This document shows, piece after piece, positions 1-8,390 of a DNA stretch of 64,000 nt. A program made the translations under genes and the position numbers. This DNA is from Aquabacterium sp. J223 (GTDB lineage: Bacteria; Pseudomonadota; Gammaproteobacteria; Burkholderiales; Burkholderiaceae_C). Within the stretch, counting starts at the first letter, position 1. The number at the start of each line of letters is the position of its first letter. Location: the NCBI RefSeq assembly GCF_024666615.1, contig NZ_CP088297.1:682001-746000 (forward strand), written 5' to 3'. The notes beneath the pieces are model-generated. The model ran no database searches. It saw only the letters and a program-made list of their open reading frames with translations, and was not told the origin of the DNA.

Positions 1-1036
1 GCCCTCGCCGGTCTCGGCGCTGCGCTCGGCCACCTTGCGCGCGAGCAGCGAGTAGTGGCGCGCCATCAGGCTGCGCACGCCGCGGCGTTCGGCCGCGTCC
101 TGCACCAGCGAGCGCGTCAGCCGCAGCAGCTCCGGCGCGGGGTCGGGTGCCAGCAGCGCGTCCATCAGCAGCTCGACCCGGTCGCAGCGGGCGCGCAGCT
201 GGTCCATGCGGAAGACCAGGTCCACCGACACGCCGGCCTCGGCCAGGTGGTCGTGGATCGAGGCGGCGGCGGCGCGGCAGCGGTCGAGCAGCGCGCGCAG
301 GTAGGGCGCCTGCGCGAGCGCGGCGTCGGCATCGCCGGCCAGCACCGCGTCGCCGAAGCGGTCGCCCACCTGTGCCAGCTGGCGGAAGGGGTCGCCGTCC
401 AGCAGATCGGCGCTCATGCGCTGGCGCATGGCGGGTGCGAAGCCGCCGGCGCGGATCTCGCTGACCAGCACGGTCAGCGCCTCGGCCATGGCGATGCGCC
501 AGTGGGCCGTCGGCGCGGCCTGTTCGGCGGCCAATGCGGCGGCCGGGGCGGCGGGCGCCAGCAGCGCCGCCAGCCGCGCCAGCAGCGCGGCGTCCATGCG
601 GCCCAGCCAGTCCAGGTCCTGCGGCTCGAAGAGCAGCGGAAACAGCGCCGCCAGGTCGCGCGTGGCCGGCGTGCCGGGCAGCACCCGCTGCACCAGGCGC
701 TGGCGCAGCTCGCTCATCAGCGCGGCGCGCGGCGCGAAGCCGAAGTCGGCGAACAGCGCCGGCGCGTCGACCTCGCGCCAGAAGGCGTGCAGCAGGCCGC
801 GCACGCTCGCGCGGCGACTCGTTCTGCTCCAGCACGTTGAGCAGGTGCTTCAGCCGCAGCAGCGCGATCGGCGTGCCGCCGCCTTCGCGCCGCTCGCGCC
901 ACGGTGCGGGATGGCGCAGCCACTGCGCCAGGCGCACCAGCCAGAGGTGACGTTCGGCGAGTTCGGCCCCGGGATCGGCCGCGTTGAGCAACGCGGTCAG
1001 GTCCCAGGCCGTCGTGGGACGGGCCCCGGCGACCAT
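1..1036 (-). CDS. Site-specific recombinase-family protein (SpecificRecomb/Gcr-like), partial and frameshifted
   Basis: Reading leftward from an ATG at 1036, the first frame gives MVAGARPTTAWDL and runs to LKHLLNVLEQNES. The homologous continuation (VRGLLHAFWREVD, later MARHYSLLARKVAERSAETG) lies in the next frame, so one base appears to be missing near 800-825. The gene then continues off the left edge of the window. The segment around RHYSLLARK matches my memory of the Pfam SpecificRecomb family, large proteins of about 650-700 residues whose recombinase function is only an old annotation. The start lies 9 bases after the apaG stop, so the two genes are probably cotranscribed. Family confidence is moderate. 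The frameshift is either a sequencing error or a true inactivating mutation. Confidence 0.6.
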   Translation of the reverse strand, partial: MVAGARPTTAWDLTALLNAADPGAELAERHLWLVRLAQWLRHPAPWRERREGGGTPIALLRLKHLLNVLEQNESPRERARPAARLLARGRRAGAVRRLRLRAARRADERAAPAPGAAGAARHAGHARPGGAVSAALRAAGPGLAGPHGRRAAGAAGGAAGARRPGRRIGRRTGRADGPLAHRHGRGADRAGQRDPRRRLRTRHAPAHERRSAGRRPLPPAGTGGRPLRRRGAGRRCRRRARAGALPARAARPLPRRRRLDPRPPGRGRRVGGPGLPHGPAARPLRPGRAADGRAAGTRPRAGAAAADALAGAGRGRTPRRAQPDGAPLLAARAQGGRAQRRDRRG

Positions 1037-1045
1037 CGGCAGCGG

Positions 1046-1417
1046 TCAGTGAAGCGTCTGCCGCTGCGCCAGCAGGAACTCCGGCACCGGCGCGTCGAAG
1101 GGCCGGGCGTCCTCGGTCATGCAGAAGAAGGTGCCGCGCATGGTGCCGGTGGCGGTGGCCACGCGGGTCCAGCTGGTGTATTCGAAGCGCTCGCCGGGCT
1201 TGAGCAGCGGCTGGTGGCCGACCACCGCCAGCCCGCGCACCTCCTCGACCTTGCCGTCGGCGTCGGTGATCAGCCAGTGGCGCCCGATGAGCTGCGCCGT
1301 GGTGTCGCCGCTGTTCACGATGGTGATCGTGTAGGCGTAGGCGAAGGGCCCGCCGGCGGGGCTTTGCTCCGGCAGGAAGCGGACCTGCACGGAGACGGTG
1401 AACTCGGGTCGGGCCAT
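1046..1417 (-). CDS. apaG: ApaG family protein
   Basis: A 123-residue protein, close to the usual 125 or so of ApaG, a small beta-sandwich (fibronectin-III-like) domain of uncertain biochemical role. It was named from the E. coli apaGH region and is linked with Co2+ resistance and Mg2+ efflux phenotypes. Recognisable segments are the beta strand YAYTITIVNSGDTTAQLIGR, HWLITDADG and PGERFEYTSW. It is divergent from rpe, with a 103-bp intergenic region that carries mirrored TAGAAT boxes. The predicted -10 box lies only a few bases before the ATG, so its mRNA may be nearly leaderless. Confidence 0.92.
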   Translation of the reverse strand: MARPEFTVSVQVRFLPEQSPAGGPFAYAYTITIVNSGDTTAQLIGRHWLITDADGKVEEVRGLAVVGHQPLLKPGERFEYTSWTRVATATGTMRGTFFCMTEDARPFDAPVPEFLLAQRQTLH

Positions 1418-1423
1418 CGGGGC

Positions 1424-1468
1424 ATTCTAGGTAGCGCACCCGTCCGCCTTGGGGTCGCCACCTAGAAT
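1424..1468. promoter_or_regulatory. Divergent apaG/rpe promoter region with mirrored -10 boxes
   Basis: ATTCTAGGT at 1424-1432 and ACCTAGAAT at 1460-1468 form a perfect 9-bp inverted repeat. Each arm supplies a TAGAAT -10-like box, one for each strand. No convincing -35 hexamer is seen for either. Either the two promoters face each other back to back, or the repeat is a protein-binding site. Confidence 0.45.
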
Positions 1469-1520
1469 CCTTGCCAGAAAAAGGTGGCGGGTCCGTCGCA
1501 GCCGCCGTCGCACCCTCGCC

Positions 1521-2225
1521 ATGACCACCTTCCGCATCGCCCCCAGCCTGCTCTCGGCCGACTTCGCCCGCCTCGGCGAGGAGATGAAGGCCGTCATCGC
1601 GGCCGGTGCCGACTGGATTCACTTCGACGTGATGGACAACCATTACGTGCCCAACCTGACCTTCGGGCCGATGGTGTGCCAGGCGCTGAAGCGCCATGCG
1701 GTCCGGGCCGACGGCACGCCGGTGCCGATCGACGTGCACCTGATGGTGCAGCCGGTGGACGCGCTGGCCACGGCCTTCGCCCAGGCCGGCGCCGACCTGA
1801 TCAGCTTCCACCCCGACGCCTCGACCCACGTCGACCGCACCCTGCAGCTCATCCGCGGCGCCGGCTGCAAGGCCGGCCTGGTGTTCAACCCGGCCGCGCC
1901 GCTGGACGTGCTGGAGTGGACGATCGACCAGCTCGACCTGGTGCTGATCATGAGCGTCAACCCGGGCTTCGGCGGCCAGGGGTTCATCCCCTCGGCGCTG
2001 CGCAAGGTCGAGCAGGTGCGTCAGCTGATCGACGCCAGCGGCCGCGACATCCGGCTGGAGGTGGACGGCGGCATCAAGGTGGACAACATCCGCCGCGTCG
2101 CCGAAGCCGGCGCCGACACCTTCGTCGCCGGCAGCGCCATCTTCGGCCAGCCCGACTACGCCGCCGTCGTCGGTGCCATGCGGGCCGAGCTGAAGGCCCT
2201 TCCCCCGCGCGGCACCTGGGCCTGA
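1521..2225 (+). CDS. rpe: Ribulose-phosphate 3-epimerase
   Basis: 234 residues, of usual length. It interconverts ribulose-5-phosphate and xylulose-5-phosphate in the pentose phosphate pathway (or the Calvin cycle where present) in the cytoplasm. The TIM-barrel signature motifs are present: [16 protein letters not shown] at the N-terminus, the metal-binding [16 protein letters not shown] and DVHLMV, the NPGFGGQ phosphate loop, and LEVDGGI. The start at [11 protein letters not shown] is chosen because family members begin there, although the frame is open further upstream. It is the first gene of a rightward series of rpe, MFS and gph. Confidence 0.96.
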   Translation: MTTFRIAPSLLSADFARLGEEMKAVIAAGADWIHFDVMDNHYVPNLTFGPMVCQALKRHAVRADGTPVPIDVHLMVQPVDALATAFAQAGADLISFHPDASTHVDRTLQLIRGAGCKAGLVFNPAAPLDVLEWTIDQLDLVLIMSVNPGFGGQGFIPSALRKVEQVRQLIDASGRDIRLEVDGGIKVDNIRRVAEAGADTFVAGSAIFGQPDYAAVVGAMRAELKALPPRGTWA

Positions 2226-2227
2226 AT

Positions 2228-2300
2228 GAGGCCCCCACGCACACTGTCGTTTGCTGCCCCCCATGGGGGCGCTCAGCGCTTTCGGGCGGCCGTGCGGCGC
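2228..2300. repeat. Intergenic palindromic repeat-like element
   Basis: The rpe-MFS spacer holds a GC-rich segment with a hairpin at 2256-2270 (GCCCCC, loop CAT, GGGGGC), preceded by a CCCCCACGC-ACTGTCG stretch. From memory, short intergenic elements of this look (CCCCCACGC ... TGCCCCC ... GGGGGCGC) are dispersed in many copies in Burkholderiales genomes. Only this one copy is evident in the window, so the repeat status is inference. Confidence 0.4.
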
Positions 2301-2317
2301 TGAACCACGGCCCTGCC

Positions 2318-3514
2318 ATGGCCGAGCTGTCGCGCACCCGCTGGGGCCAGGTCGCCCTGCTGCAACTCGTGGGCATCGCCTGCGCCATGCAGGTGGGCAA
2401 GGTGCCGCCGGCCATCGGCGCGCTGCGGCAGTCGCTCGGCATGAGCCTGGTCGAGGTGGCCTGGGTGCTGGCCCTGCTCAGCGCCGTCGCCGCGCTCGGC
2501 GGCAGCCTCGCCGGCTCGCTGGCCGCGCGCTGGGGCGCGGGGCGGGTGGTGCTGGGCAGCCTGCTGCTGATGGCCGCGGCCAACGCGCTGGGCGCGCTGT
2601 CGCCGTCGCCCGCGCCGCTGCTGGCCAGCCGCACGGTGGAGGGCGCCGGCTTCCTGTTCGCGGTGGTGGCGGTGCCGGGCCTGCTGGCGGCCAACTCGGC
2701 GGCGGCGGACCGGCCGCTGGTCTTCGGCCTCTGGGGCGCCTACATGGGGCTGGGCATGGCGGCGGCGATGTTCGCCGCACCGGCGCTGCTGGCCTGGGGC
2801 GGCTGGCGCGGGCTGTGGGGCGCGGACGCGGCGCTGCTGGCGCTGCTGGCGCTGGCGCTGGGGGTGGCCCGGCCCCAGGCGCCGCCGCGGTCGGCGCAGG
2901 GGCAGCCGCTGTCGGCGCTGGTGCGCGGCCTGGCCGTGGTGCTGCGGCGGCGCGAGGTCCAGCTGCTCGGCCTGGTCTTCCTCTGCCACGCCTACCAGTA
3001 CATGGCGGTGTTCGGCTTCCTGCCCACGGTGCTGCACGAGGCCGGCATGCGCGGCGAGACGGCCGCCGCGCTCACCGCGACGGCGGTGCTCTTCAACGCG
3101 CTGGGCAACACGCTGACGGGCTGGCTGTTCAAGCGCGGCGCCCGCGCCGGCACGCTGCTGATGGCGGCGGCGCTGACCATCGGCGCCATGGAGCTGGCGC
3201 TGTACGCCGGCGGCCTGTCCGCGCCGGCGCGGGTGGGCTGCGCGCTGGTGTTCTCGCTGGTGGCGGGCATCCCGCCGGCGACGGTCTTCGTGCGGCTGCA
3301 GGCCGCGGCGCGCCAGCAGTCCGGGGCGGAGCCGGCGATCGCCATGGGCTTCGTCGTGCAGTGCTCGCACATCGGCCAGATGTTCTCGCCGGTGGTCGTG
3401 GCGGCGCTGGCCTCCGCCCTCGGCGGTTGGCAGTGGTCGCCGGCCGCCCTGCTGCCGATGGCGGCGGTGGTGTTCTGGTGCGGCTGGCGGCTGCAGCGAG
3501 GGGACCGCGCATGA
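2318..3514 (+). CDS. MFS transporter of unknown substrate
   Basis: 398 residues with about 12 hydrophobic helices (for example LLQLVGIACAMQVGKVPPAI, VVLGSLLLMAAANALGAL, VGCALVFSLVAGIPPATVF). The loop after helix 2 holds LAARWGAGRVV, resembling the MFS loop 2-3 motif. It is an inner-membrane secondary transporter. The start ATG at 2318 gives a normal first helix, whereas upstream readthrough is repeat sequence. Its stop overlaps the gph start (ATGA at 3511-3514), so the two are translationally coupled. Substrate cannot be inferred. Confidence 0.8.
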   Translation: MAELSRTRWGQVALLQLVGIACAMQVGKVPPAIGALRQSLGMSLVEVAWVLALLSAVAALGGSLAGSLAARWGAGRVVLGSLLLMAAANALGALSPSPAPLLASRTVEGAGFLFAVVAVPGLLAANSAAADRPLVFGLWGAYMGLGMAAAMFAAPALLAWGGWRGLWGADAALLALLALALGVARPQAPPRSAQGQPLSALVRGLAVVLRRREVQLLGLVFLCHAYQYMAVFGFLPTVLHEAGMRGETAAALTATAVLFNALGNTLTGWLFKRGARAGTLLMAAALTIGAMELALYAGGLSAPARVGCALVFSLVAGIPPATVFVRLQAAARQQSGAEPAIAMGFVVQCSHIGQMFSPVVVAALASALGGWQWSPAALLPMAAVVFWCGWRLQRGDRA

Positions 3515-4170
3515 GGCCGTTGCCGAGGCCGCGCGCGGTGATGATCGACCTCGACGGCACGTTGGTCGACACGCTGGGCGACTTCGACCTGGCGCTCAAC
3601 GCCATGCTGGCCGACCTCGGCCTGCCGGCGGTGGACCGGGCGTTCATCGAACGCAGCGTGGGCAAGGGCTCGGAGCACCTGATCGCGGCGACGCTGTCGC
3701 AGGCGGGCGCCGGGCCGGGCCTGCAGCCGCGGGCCTGGGACCGCTACCAGCGGCACTACCTGCGCATCAACGGCAGCGCGGCCGCCGTCTACCCCGGCGT
3801 GGTGGAGGGGCTGCAGCGGCTGCGCGCGCTCGGCCTGCCGCTGGCCTGCCTGACCAACAAGCCGGCCGCCTTCGCCCGCCCGCTGCTGCAGCGGCTGGGG
3901 CTGGAGGGGTACTTCGCCCACGTCTTCGGCGGCGACGATTTCCCGCGCAAGAAACCCGACCCGCTGCCGCTGCTCGAGACCTGCAAGGCGCTCGGCACGG
4001 CGCCCGCGGCGACGCTGATGGTCGGCGACTCGGGCAACGACGCCCAGGCCGCGCGCGCCGCCGGCTGCCCGGTGGTGCTGGTGGACTACGGCTACAACCA
4101 CGGCCGGCCGGTGGGGGCGGAGGACGCCGATGGCGTCATCGGCCGGCTCGACGCGCTGGCCTTTGACTGA
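3511..4170 (+). CDS. gph: Phosphoglycolate phosphatase (HAD family)
   Basis: 219 residues. HAD-superfamily phosphatase with the nucleophile motif MIDLDGTLVDT, the motif II region CLTNKP, and the motif III/IV parts FPRKKPDP and VGDSGND. It hydrolyses 2-phosphoglycolate from DNA-end repair and from oxygenation reactions. The cap domain lies between residues about 20 and 90. The start overlaps the MFS stop by four bases. The gene sits just before trpE, an arrangement common in Burkholderiales. HAD paralogues are hard to separate, but the context supports gph. Confidence 0.88.
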   Translation: MRPLPRPRAVMIDLDGTLVDTLGDFDLALNAMLADLGLPAVDRAFIERSVGKGSEHLIAATLSQAGAGPGLQPRAWDRYQRHYLRINGSAAAVYPGVVEGLQRLRALGLPLACLTNKPAAFARPLLQRLGLEGYFAHVFGGDDFPRKKPDPLPLLETCKALGTAPAATLMVGDSGNDAQAARAAGCPVVLVDYGYNHGRPVGAEDADGVIGRLDALAFD

Positions 4171-4204
4171 ACTCCGGCTGCACTGCGGCTGAAAGGGCCG
4201 CTGC

Positions 4205-4463
4205 TAAACTGCCCGGGCCATGTTCATCACGCGCAAGCACATCAAGGGGTCGCACGACCGGGGAGCCTGGCCCTGGCGACCGTCCGCTGCTGCTTGCCGC
4301 GCCAGCGCCTGACGCCCCTCGTTCACCGCCCGGTCCCGACGGACCGGCCCTGCCGGTGAACCGGCCTCCCCGGCGCTGACCCCGCGGCCTCGAAGACCAC
4401 CGCCTTGCCGGCGGACGGCGCCCGGCCGGAGCCCCTCCGGCCCTGACGAGGAACCAGAACCGC
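4205..4463 (+). promoter_or_regulatory. Candidate trpE leader / attenuator region
   Basis: This 5' region of trpE starts with a TAAACT -10-like box (4205-4210) just before a short ORF with Trp-Pro-Trp. CTGGCG (4273-4278) pairs with CGCCAG (4300-4305), so a Trp codon lies in the 5' arm of a stem. Next, GTTCACCG (4321-4328) pairs with CGGTGAAC (4354-4361) around a nested CCGGTCC/GGACCGG stem (4330-4336 with 4341-4347). Last, GGCCGGAG (4424-4431) pairs with CTCCGGCC (4435-4442), followed by the GAGGA ribosome site of trpE. No U-run follows the last stem, so it may not be a classical Rho-independent terminator. Attenuation is inferred. Confidence 0.5.
4220..4312 (+). CDS. Putative trp leader peptide (30 residues)
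   Basis: A short ORF ATG-TGA between gph and trpE encodes 30 residues with the core AWPWRP: two Trp codons (4268-4270 and 4274-4276) separated by a single Pro codon. Trp is rare, so two in 30 codons directly upstream of trpE is suggestive. Ribosome stalling at these codons would cover the 5' arm of the CTGGCG/CGCCAG stem, as expected for attenuation. The ATG lies about 10 bases after a -10-like box, so translation may start nearly leaderless. The peptide has no other recognisable feature. Confidence 0.5.
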   Translation: MFITRKHIKGSHDRGAWPWRPSAAACRASA

Positions 4464-5940
4464 ATGATCACCGAGCTCGAATTCAAGAGCCTGGCCGAAC
4501 AGGGCCACAACCGCATCCCCCTCATCGCCGAGGCCTTCGCCGACCTCGAGACGCCGCTGTCGCTGTACCTCAAGCTGGCCGGCGGCCGGCCCCTGAGCTT
4601 CCTGCTCGAGTCGGTCGTGGGCGGCGAGCGCTTCGGCCGCTACTCCTTCATCGGCCTGCCGGCGAAGACGCTGCTGCGGACCACCGGCTGGACCACCGAG
4701 GTGGTCACCGACGGCCAGGTGGTGGAGACGCACGAGGGCAACCCGCTGGACTTCGTCGCCGCCTACCAGCAGCGCTTCAAGGTGGCGCTGCGGCCCGGGT
4801 TGCCGCGCTTCTGCGGCGGGCTGGCCGGTTACTTCGGCTACGACACCGTGCGCTACATCGAGCCGCGGCTGGCCAAGACCGAGAAGCCGGGCGGCCTGGA
4901 CACGCCGGACATCCTGCTGCTGCAGACCGAGGAGCTGGCCGTCATCGACAACCTGTCGGGCCGGCTGTACCTCATCGTCTACGCCGACCCGGCGCAGCCC
5001 GAGGCCTACTTCCGCGGCAAGAAGCGCCTGGGCGAACTGGCCGACCAGCTGCGCTACAGCGTGACCGCGCCGACGGTGCAGCGCGGCACGGCCTACCCCG
5101 TGGAGCGCGACTTCACCAAGGACGACTACCTGGCCGCGGTGCTCAAGGCCAAGGAGTACATCGCCGCCGGCGACATGATGCAGGTGCAGGTCGGCCAGCG
5201 CCTGCGCAAGCGCTACACCCAGTCGCCGCTGGCGCTGTACCGGGCGCTGCGCTCGCTCAACCCCCAGCCCGTACATGTACTTCTACGACATGGGCGACTT
5301 CCAGATCGTCGGCGCCTCGCCGGAGATCCTGGTGCGGCAGGAGGCGACGCCCGACGGGCAGAAGGTGACCATCCGCCCGCTGGCCGGCACCCGTGCCCGC
5401 GGTGCCTCGCCCGAGGCCGACCGGTTGATGGAGGCCGAGCTGACGGCCGACCCGAAGGAGCGCGCCGAGCACCTGATGCTGATCGACCTGGCGCGCAACG
5501 ACATCGGCCGCATCGCCAGGACCGGCAGCGTGAAGGTGACCGAGGCCTTCGTGGTCGAGCGCTACTCGCACGTCATGCACCTGGTCAGCAACGTCGAGGG
5601 CCTGCTGCAGGATGGCGCCACCAGCCTGGACGTGCTGAAGGCGACCTTTCCCGCCGGCACGCTGAGCGGCGCGCCGAAGATCCGCGCGATGGAGATCATC
5701 GACGAGCTGGAGCCCGTCAAGCGCGGCATCTACGGCGGCGCCTGCGGCTACTTGAGCTTCGCCGGCGACATGGACGTCGCCATCGCCATCCGCACCGGCA
5801 TCGTCAAGGACCAGACGCTGTACGTGCAGGCGGCGGCCGGCGTGGTGGCCGACTCGGTGCCCGAGATGGAGTGGCGCGAGACCGAAGTGAAGGCGCGCGC
5901 GCTGATCCGCGCCGCCGAGCTGGTCGAGGAAGGGTTCTGA
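4464..5940 (+). CDS. trpE: Anthranilate synthase component I (frameshifted)
   Basis: TrpE converts chorismate plus ammonia from TrpG into anthranilate, the first step of tryptophan synthesis. Frame 1 encodes residues 1 to about 267 ([14 protein letters not shown] through [11 protein letters not shown]). The rest ([55 protein letters not shown]) is in another frame up to the TGA at 5938-5940. An extra C in the run at 5261-5265 explains it: with four Cs the text reads [11 protein letters not shown] and gives about 491 residues, a normal TrpE length. No second trpE is in the window. The chorismate-binding catalytic part is otherwise intact, so I judge this a functional gene with a sequence error. 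Confidence 0.93.
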
Positions 5941-5950
5941 GGGGGCCGCC

Positions 5951-6541
5951 ATGCTGCTGATGATCGACAACTACGACAGCTTCACCTTCAACCTGGTGCA
6001 GTACTTCGGCGAACTCGGCGAGGACGTGCGGGTGGTGCGCAACGACGAGATCACGCTCGAAGGCATCGCCGACCTGCGGCCGGACCACCTGGTGCTGTCG
6101 CCCGGGCCCTGCTCGCCGGCCGAGGCCGGCGTCTGCATCGACGCCATCCGCCACTTCACCGGCAGGCTGCCCATCCTCGGCGTCTGCCTGGGCCACCAGG
6201 CGATGGGCGCCGCGCTTGGCGGCAAGGTGGTGAGGGCGCAGCGCCAGATGCACGGCAAGGCCAGCACCATCACCACCGACCGCCAGGGCGTGTTCGCCGA
6301 CCTGCCCGAGCGCTTCGAGGTCATCCGCTACCACTCGCTGGTGATCGAGCGCGAGTCGCTGCCGACGGTGCTGGAGGTGACCGCCAGCGCCACCGACGAC
6401 GGCGAGATCATGGGCGTGCGTCACAAGGACCTGGCCGGCACCGCCACGCCGCTGGAGGGCGTGCAGTTCCATCCGGAGTCCATCCTGTCGGAGCATGGCC
6501 ATGCGCTGCTGCGCAACTTCCTGCGCGCGGGCCGCGCGTGA
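5951..6541 (+). CDS. trpG: Anthranilate synthase component II (glutamine amidotransferase)
   Basis: 196 residues. A class I amidotransferase that supplies ammonia from glutamine to TrpE. It shows [17 protein letters not shown] at the N-terminus, [11 protein letters not shown], the nucleophile Cys in [10 protein letters not shown], and the catalytic His-Glu pair in [14 protein letters not shown]. It starts 10 bases after trpE and is followed by trpD after 15 bases, so it belongs to the trpEGDC operon. Such subunits can also serve p-aminobenzoate synthase (PabA); the adjacent trpE and trpD favour the tryptophan role. Confidence 0.95.
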   Translation: MLLMIDNYDSFTFNLVQYFGELGEDVRVVRNDEITLEGIADLRPDHLVLSPGPCSPAEAGVCIDAIRHFTGRLPILGVCLGHQAMGAALGGKVVRAQRQMHGKASTITTDRQGVFADLPERFEVIRYHSLVIERESLPTVLEVTASATDDGEIMGVRHKDLAGTATPLEGVQFHPESILSEHGHALLRNFLRAGRA

Positions 6542-6556
6542 CCCGAGGGGCTTGAC

Positions 6557-7597
6557 ATGATCCTGTCAGACGTCGACGCGCTGACCCGCGTCATCGAGCA
6601 CCGCGAGATCTTCCACGACGAGATGCTGGCGCTGATGCGCCGCATCATGCGCGGGGAAACCTCGCCGGTGATGATCGCCGCGCTGGCCATCGGCCTGCGG
6701 GTGAAGAAGGAGACGATCGGCGAGATCACCGCCGCGGCCCAGGTGATGCGCGAGTTCGCCACGCCGGTGCCGGTGGCCGACCGGCAGCACCTGGTCGACA
6801 TCGTCGGCACCGGCGGCGACGGCGCGCACACCTTCAACATCTCCACCGCGGCCACCTTCGTCGCCGCCGCGGCCGGCGCCCGGGTGGCCAAGCACGGCGG
6901 GCGCAGCGTGTCGTCGACCAGCGGCAGCGCCGACGTGATGGAGGCGCTGGGCGCCGACATCCAGCTCACGCCCGAGCAGGTGGCGCAGTGCCTGGCGGCC
7001 ACCGGCATCGGCTTCATGTTCGCGCCCAACCACCATGCGTCGATGAAGCACGCGGCGCCGGTGCGCAAGGAATTGGGCGTGCGCACGCTGTTCAACATCC
7101 TGGGGCCGCTGACCAACCCGGCCGGCGCCGAGAACACGCTGATGGGCGTCTTCCACCCGGACCTCGTCGGCATCCAGGTGCGCGTGCTGCAGCGGCTGCA
7201 GTCGCGCCACGTGATGGTGGTGCACGGGCTGAACGGCATGGACGAGATCTCGCTGTCCGGCGAGACGCTGGTCGGCGAGCTGAGGGACGGCCAGGTGCGC
7301 GAGTACACCCTCCACCCCAGCGACTTCGGCCTGCCGGTCTACGACAGCCGGGTGCTGCGGGTGGCCAACCGCGACGAGTCGGTGGCCTGCATCCGCCGCG
7401 CGCTGGCGAACGAGGACGGCCCGGTGCGCGACATCGTGCTGCTCAACGCCGGGGCGGCGCTGTACTGCGCCGGCGTGGCGTCGTCGATCGAGGACGGCAT
7501 CGGCCGCGCGCGGACCGCCGTGTCCAGCGGCGCGGCGGCGGCCAAGGTGGAGGCGTTCGTCGCGTTCACCCGTCGCGTCAAGGAAGGCGCGGCATGA
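6557..7597 (+). CDS. trpD: Anthranilate phosphoribosyltransferase
   Basis: 346 residues. It transfers the phosphoribosyl group of PRPP to anthranilate, the second step of tryptophan synthesis. The PRPP-binding [14 protein letters not shown] loop, [16 protein letters not shown], and [12 protein letters not shown] are all present, and the length is normal. The last four bases overlap the trpC start (ATGA at 7594-7597), indicating translational coupling. It is third in the trpEGDC operon and separate from trpG, unlike the fused enterobacterial form. Confidence 0.96.
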   Translation: MILSDVDALTRVIEHREIFHDEMLALMRRIMRGETSPVMIAALAIGLRVKKETIGEITAAAQVMREFATPVPVADRQHLVDIVGTGGDGAHTFNISTAATFVAAAAGARVAKHGGRSVSSTSGSADVMEALGADIQLTPEQVAQCLAATGIGFMFAPNHHASMKHAAPVRKELGVRTLFNILGPLTNPAGAENTLMGVFHPDLVGIQVRVLQRLQSRHVMVVHGLNGMDEISLSGETLVGELRDGQVREYTLHPSDFGLPVYDSRVLRVANRDESVACIRRALANEDGPVRDIVLLNAGAALYCAGVASSIEDGIGRARTAVSSGAAAAKVEAFVAFTRRVKEGAA

Positions 7598-8385
7598 CCG
7601 ACATCCTGCAGCGCATCGTCGCAGTCAAGCGGGAGGAGGTGGCGGCGCTGCGTGCGGCGCGGCCGCCGGCCGACCTGCGGCGCGAGGCCGAGGCCCAGCG
7701 CGCCGGCCGGCGCGACTTCGTCGGCGCGCTGCGAGCCCGCGCCGACGTCGGCCGGCCGGCGGTGATCGCCGAGGTGAAGAAGGCCAGTCCCAGCAAGGGC
7801 GTGCTGCGCGAGCGCTTCATGCCGGCGGAGATCGCGGCGTCCTACGAACGCGGCGGTGCGGCCTGCCTGAGCGTGTTGACCGACCGCCCCTTCTTCCAGG
7901 GCGACGAGGCGTTCCTGCGCCAGGCGCGCGCGGCGTGTTCGCTGCCGGTGCTGCGCAAGGACTTCATCGTCGACGAACTGCAGGTGATCGAGGCGGCCGC
8001 CATGGGCGCCGATTGCATCCTGCTGATCGCCGCCTGCCTGGACGATGCGGCCATGGCGGGCCTCGAGGTCTGTGCGCGCGACCTCGGCCTGGCGGTGCTG
8101 GTCGAGGTGCACGACGCCGAGGAACTGGACCGGGCGCTGCGGCTGCAGACGCCGCTGATCGGCGTCAACAACCGCAACCTGCGCAGCTTCGAGGTGTCGC
8201 TCGACACCACGATCGGCCTCAAACCGCGGGTGCCGGCCGACCGGCTGCTGGTCACCGAGTCCGGCATCCTGAGCGGTGACGACGTGCAGCGCCTGCGCGC
8301 TGCCGGTGTGCATGCCTTCCTCGTCGGCGAGGCCTTCATGCGGGCCGAGGATCCGGGCACCGCGTTGGCCGCGCTCTTCGGCTGA
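7594..8385 (+). CDS. trpC: Indole-3-glycerol phosphate synthase
   Basis: 263 residues, a single-domain enzyme (no fused TrpF). It converts 1-(2-carboxyphenylamino)-1-deoxyribulose-5-phosphate to indole-glycerol phosphate. TIM-barrel motifs include [56 protein letters not shown] and VTESGI. It overlaps trpD by four bases and ends five bases before ung. trpF, trpB and trpA are not in this window, which fits the split trp loci of betaproteobacteria. Confidence 0.96.
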   Translation: MTDILQRIVAVKREEVAALRAARPPADLRREAEAQRAGRRDFVGALRARADVGRPAVIAEVKKASPSKGVLRERFMPAEIAASYERGGAACLSVLTDRPFFQGDEAFLRQARAACSLPVLRKDFIVDELQVIEAAAMGADCILLIAACLDDAAMAGLEVCARDLGLAVLVEVHDAEELDRALRLQTPLIGVNNRNLRSFEVSLDTTIGLKPRVPADRLLVTESGILSGDDVQRLRAAGVHAFLVGEAFMRAEDPGTALAALFG

Positions 8386-8390
8386 GCGCC

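Noticed and set aside
1-1465. Plus-strand open frames over the recombinase and apaG genes
   Set aside because: They are Ala/Arg/Gly-rich shadows. The minus-strand reading has ApaG and recombinase-family similarity.
4424-4442. Hairpin before trpE as a certain Rho-independent terminator
   Set aside because: There is no T-run after the stem; it is kept only as part of a candidate attenuator.
5255-5280. Programmed frameshift in trpE
   Set aside because: No slippery heptamer, stimulatory structure or precedent in the family. Three other indels in the window, two of them also in homopolymers, favour sequencing error.
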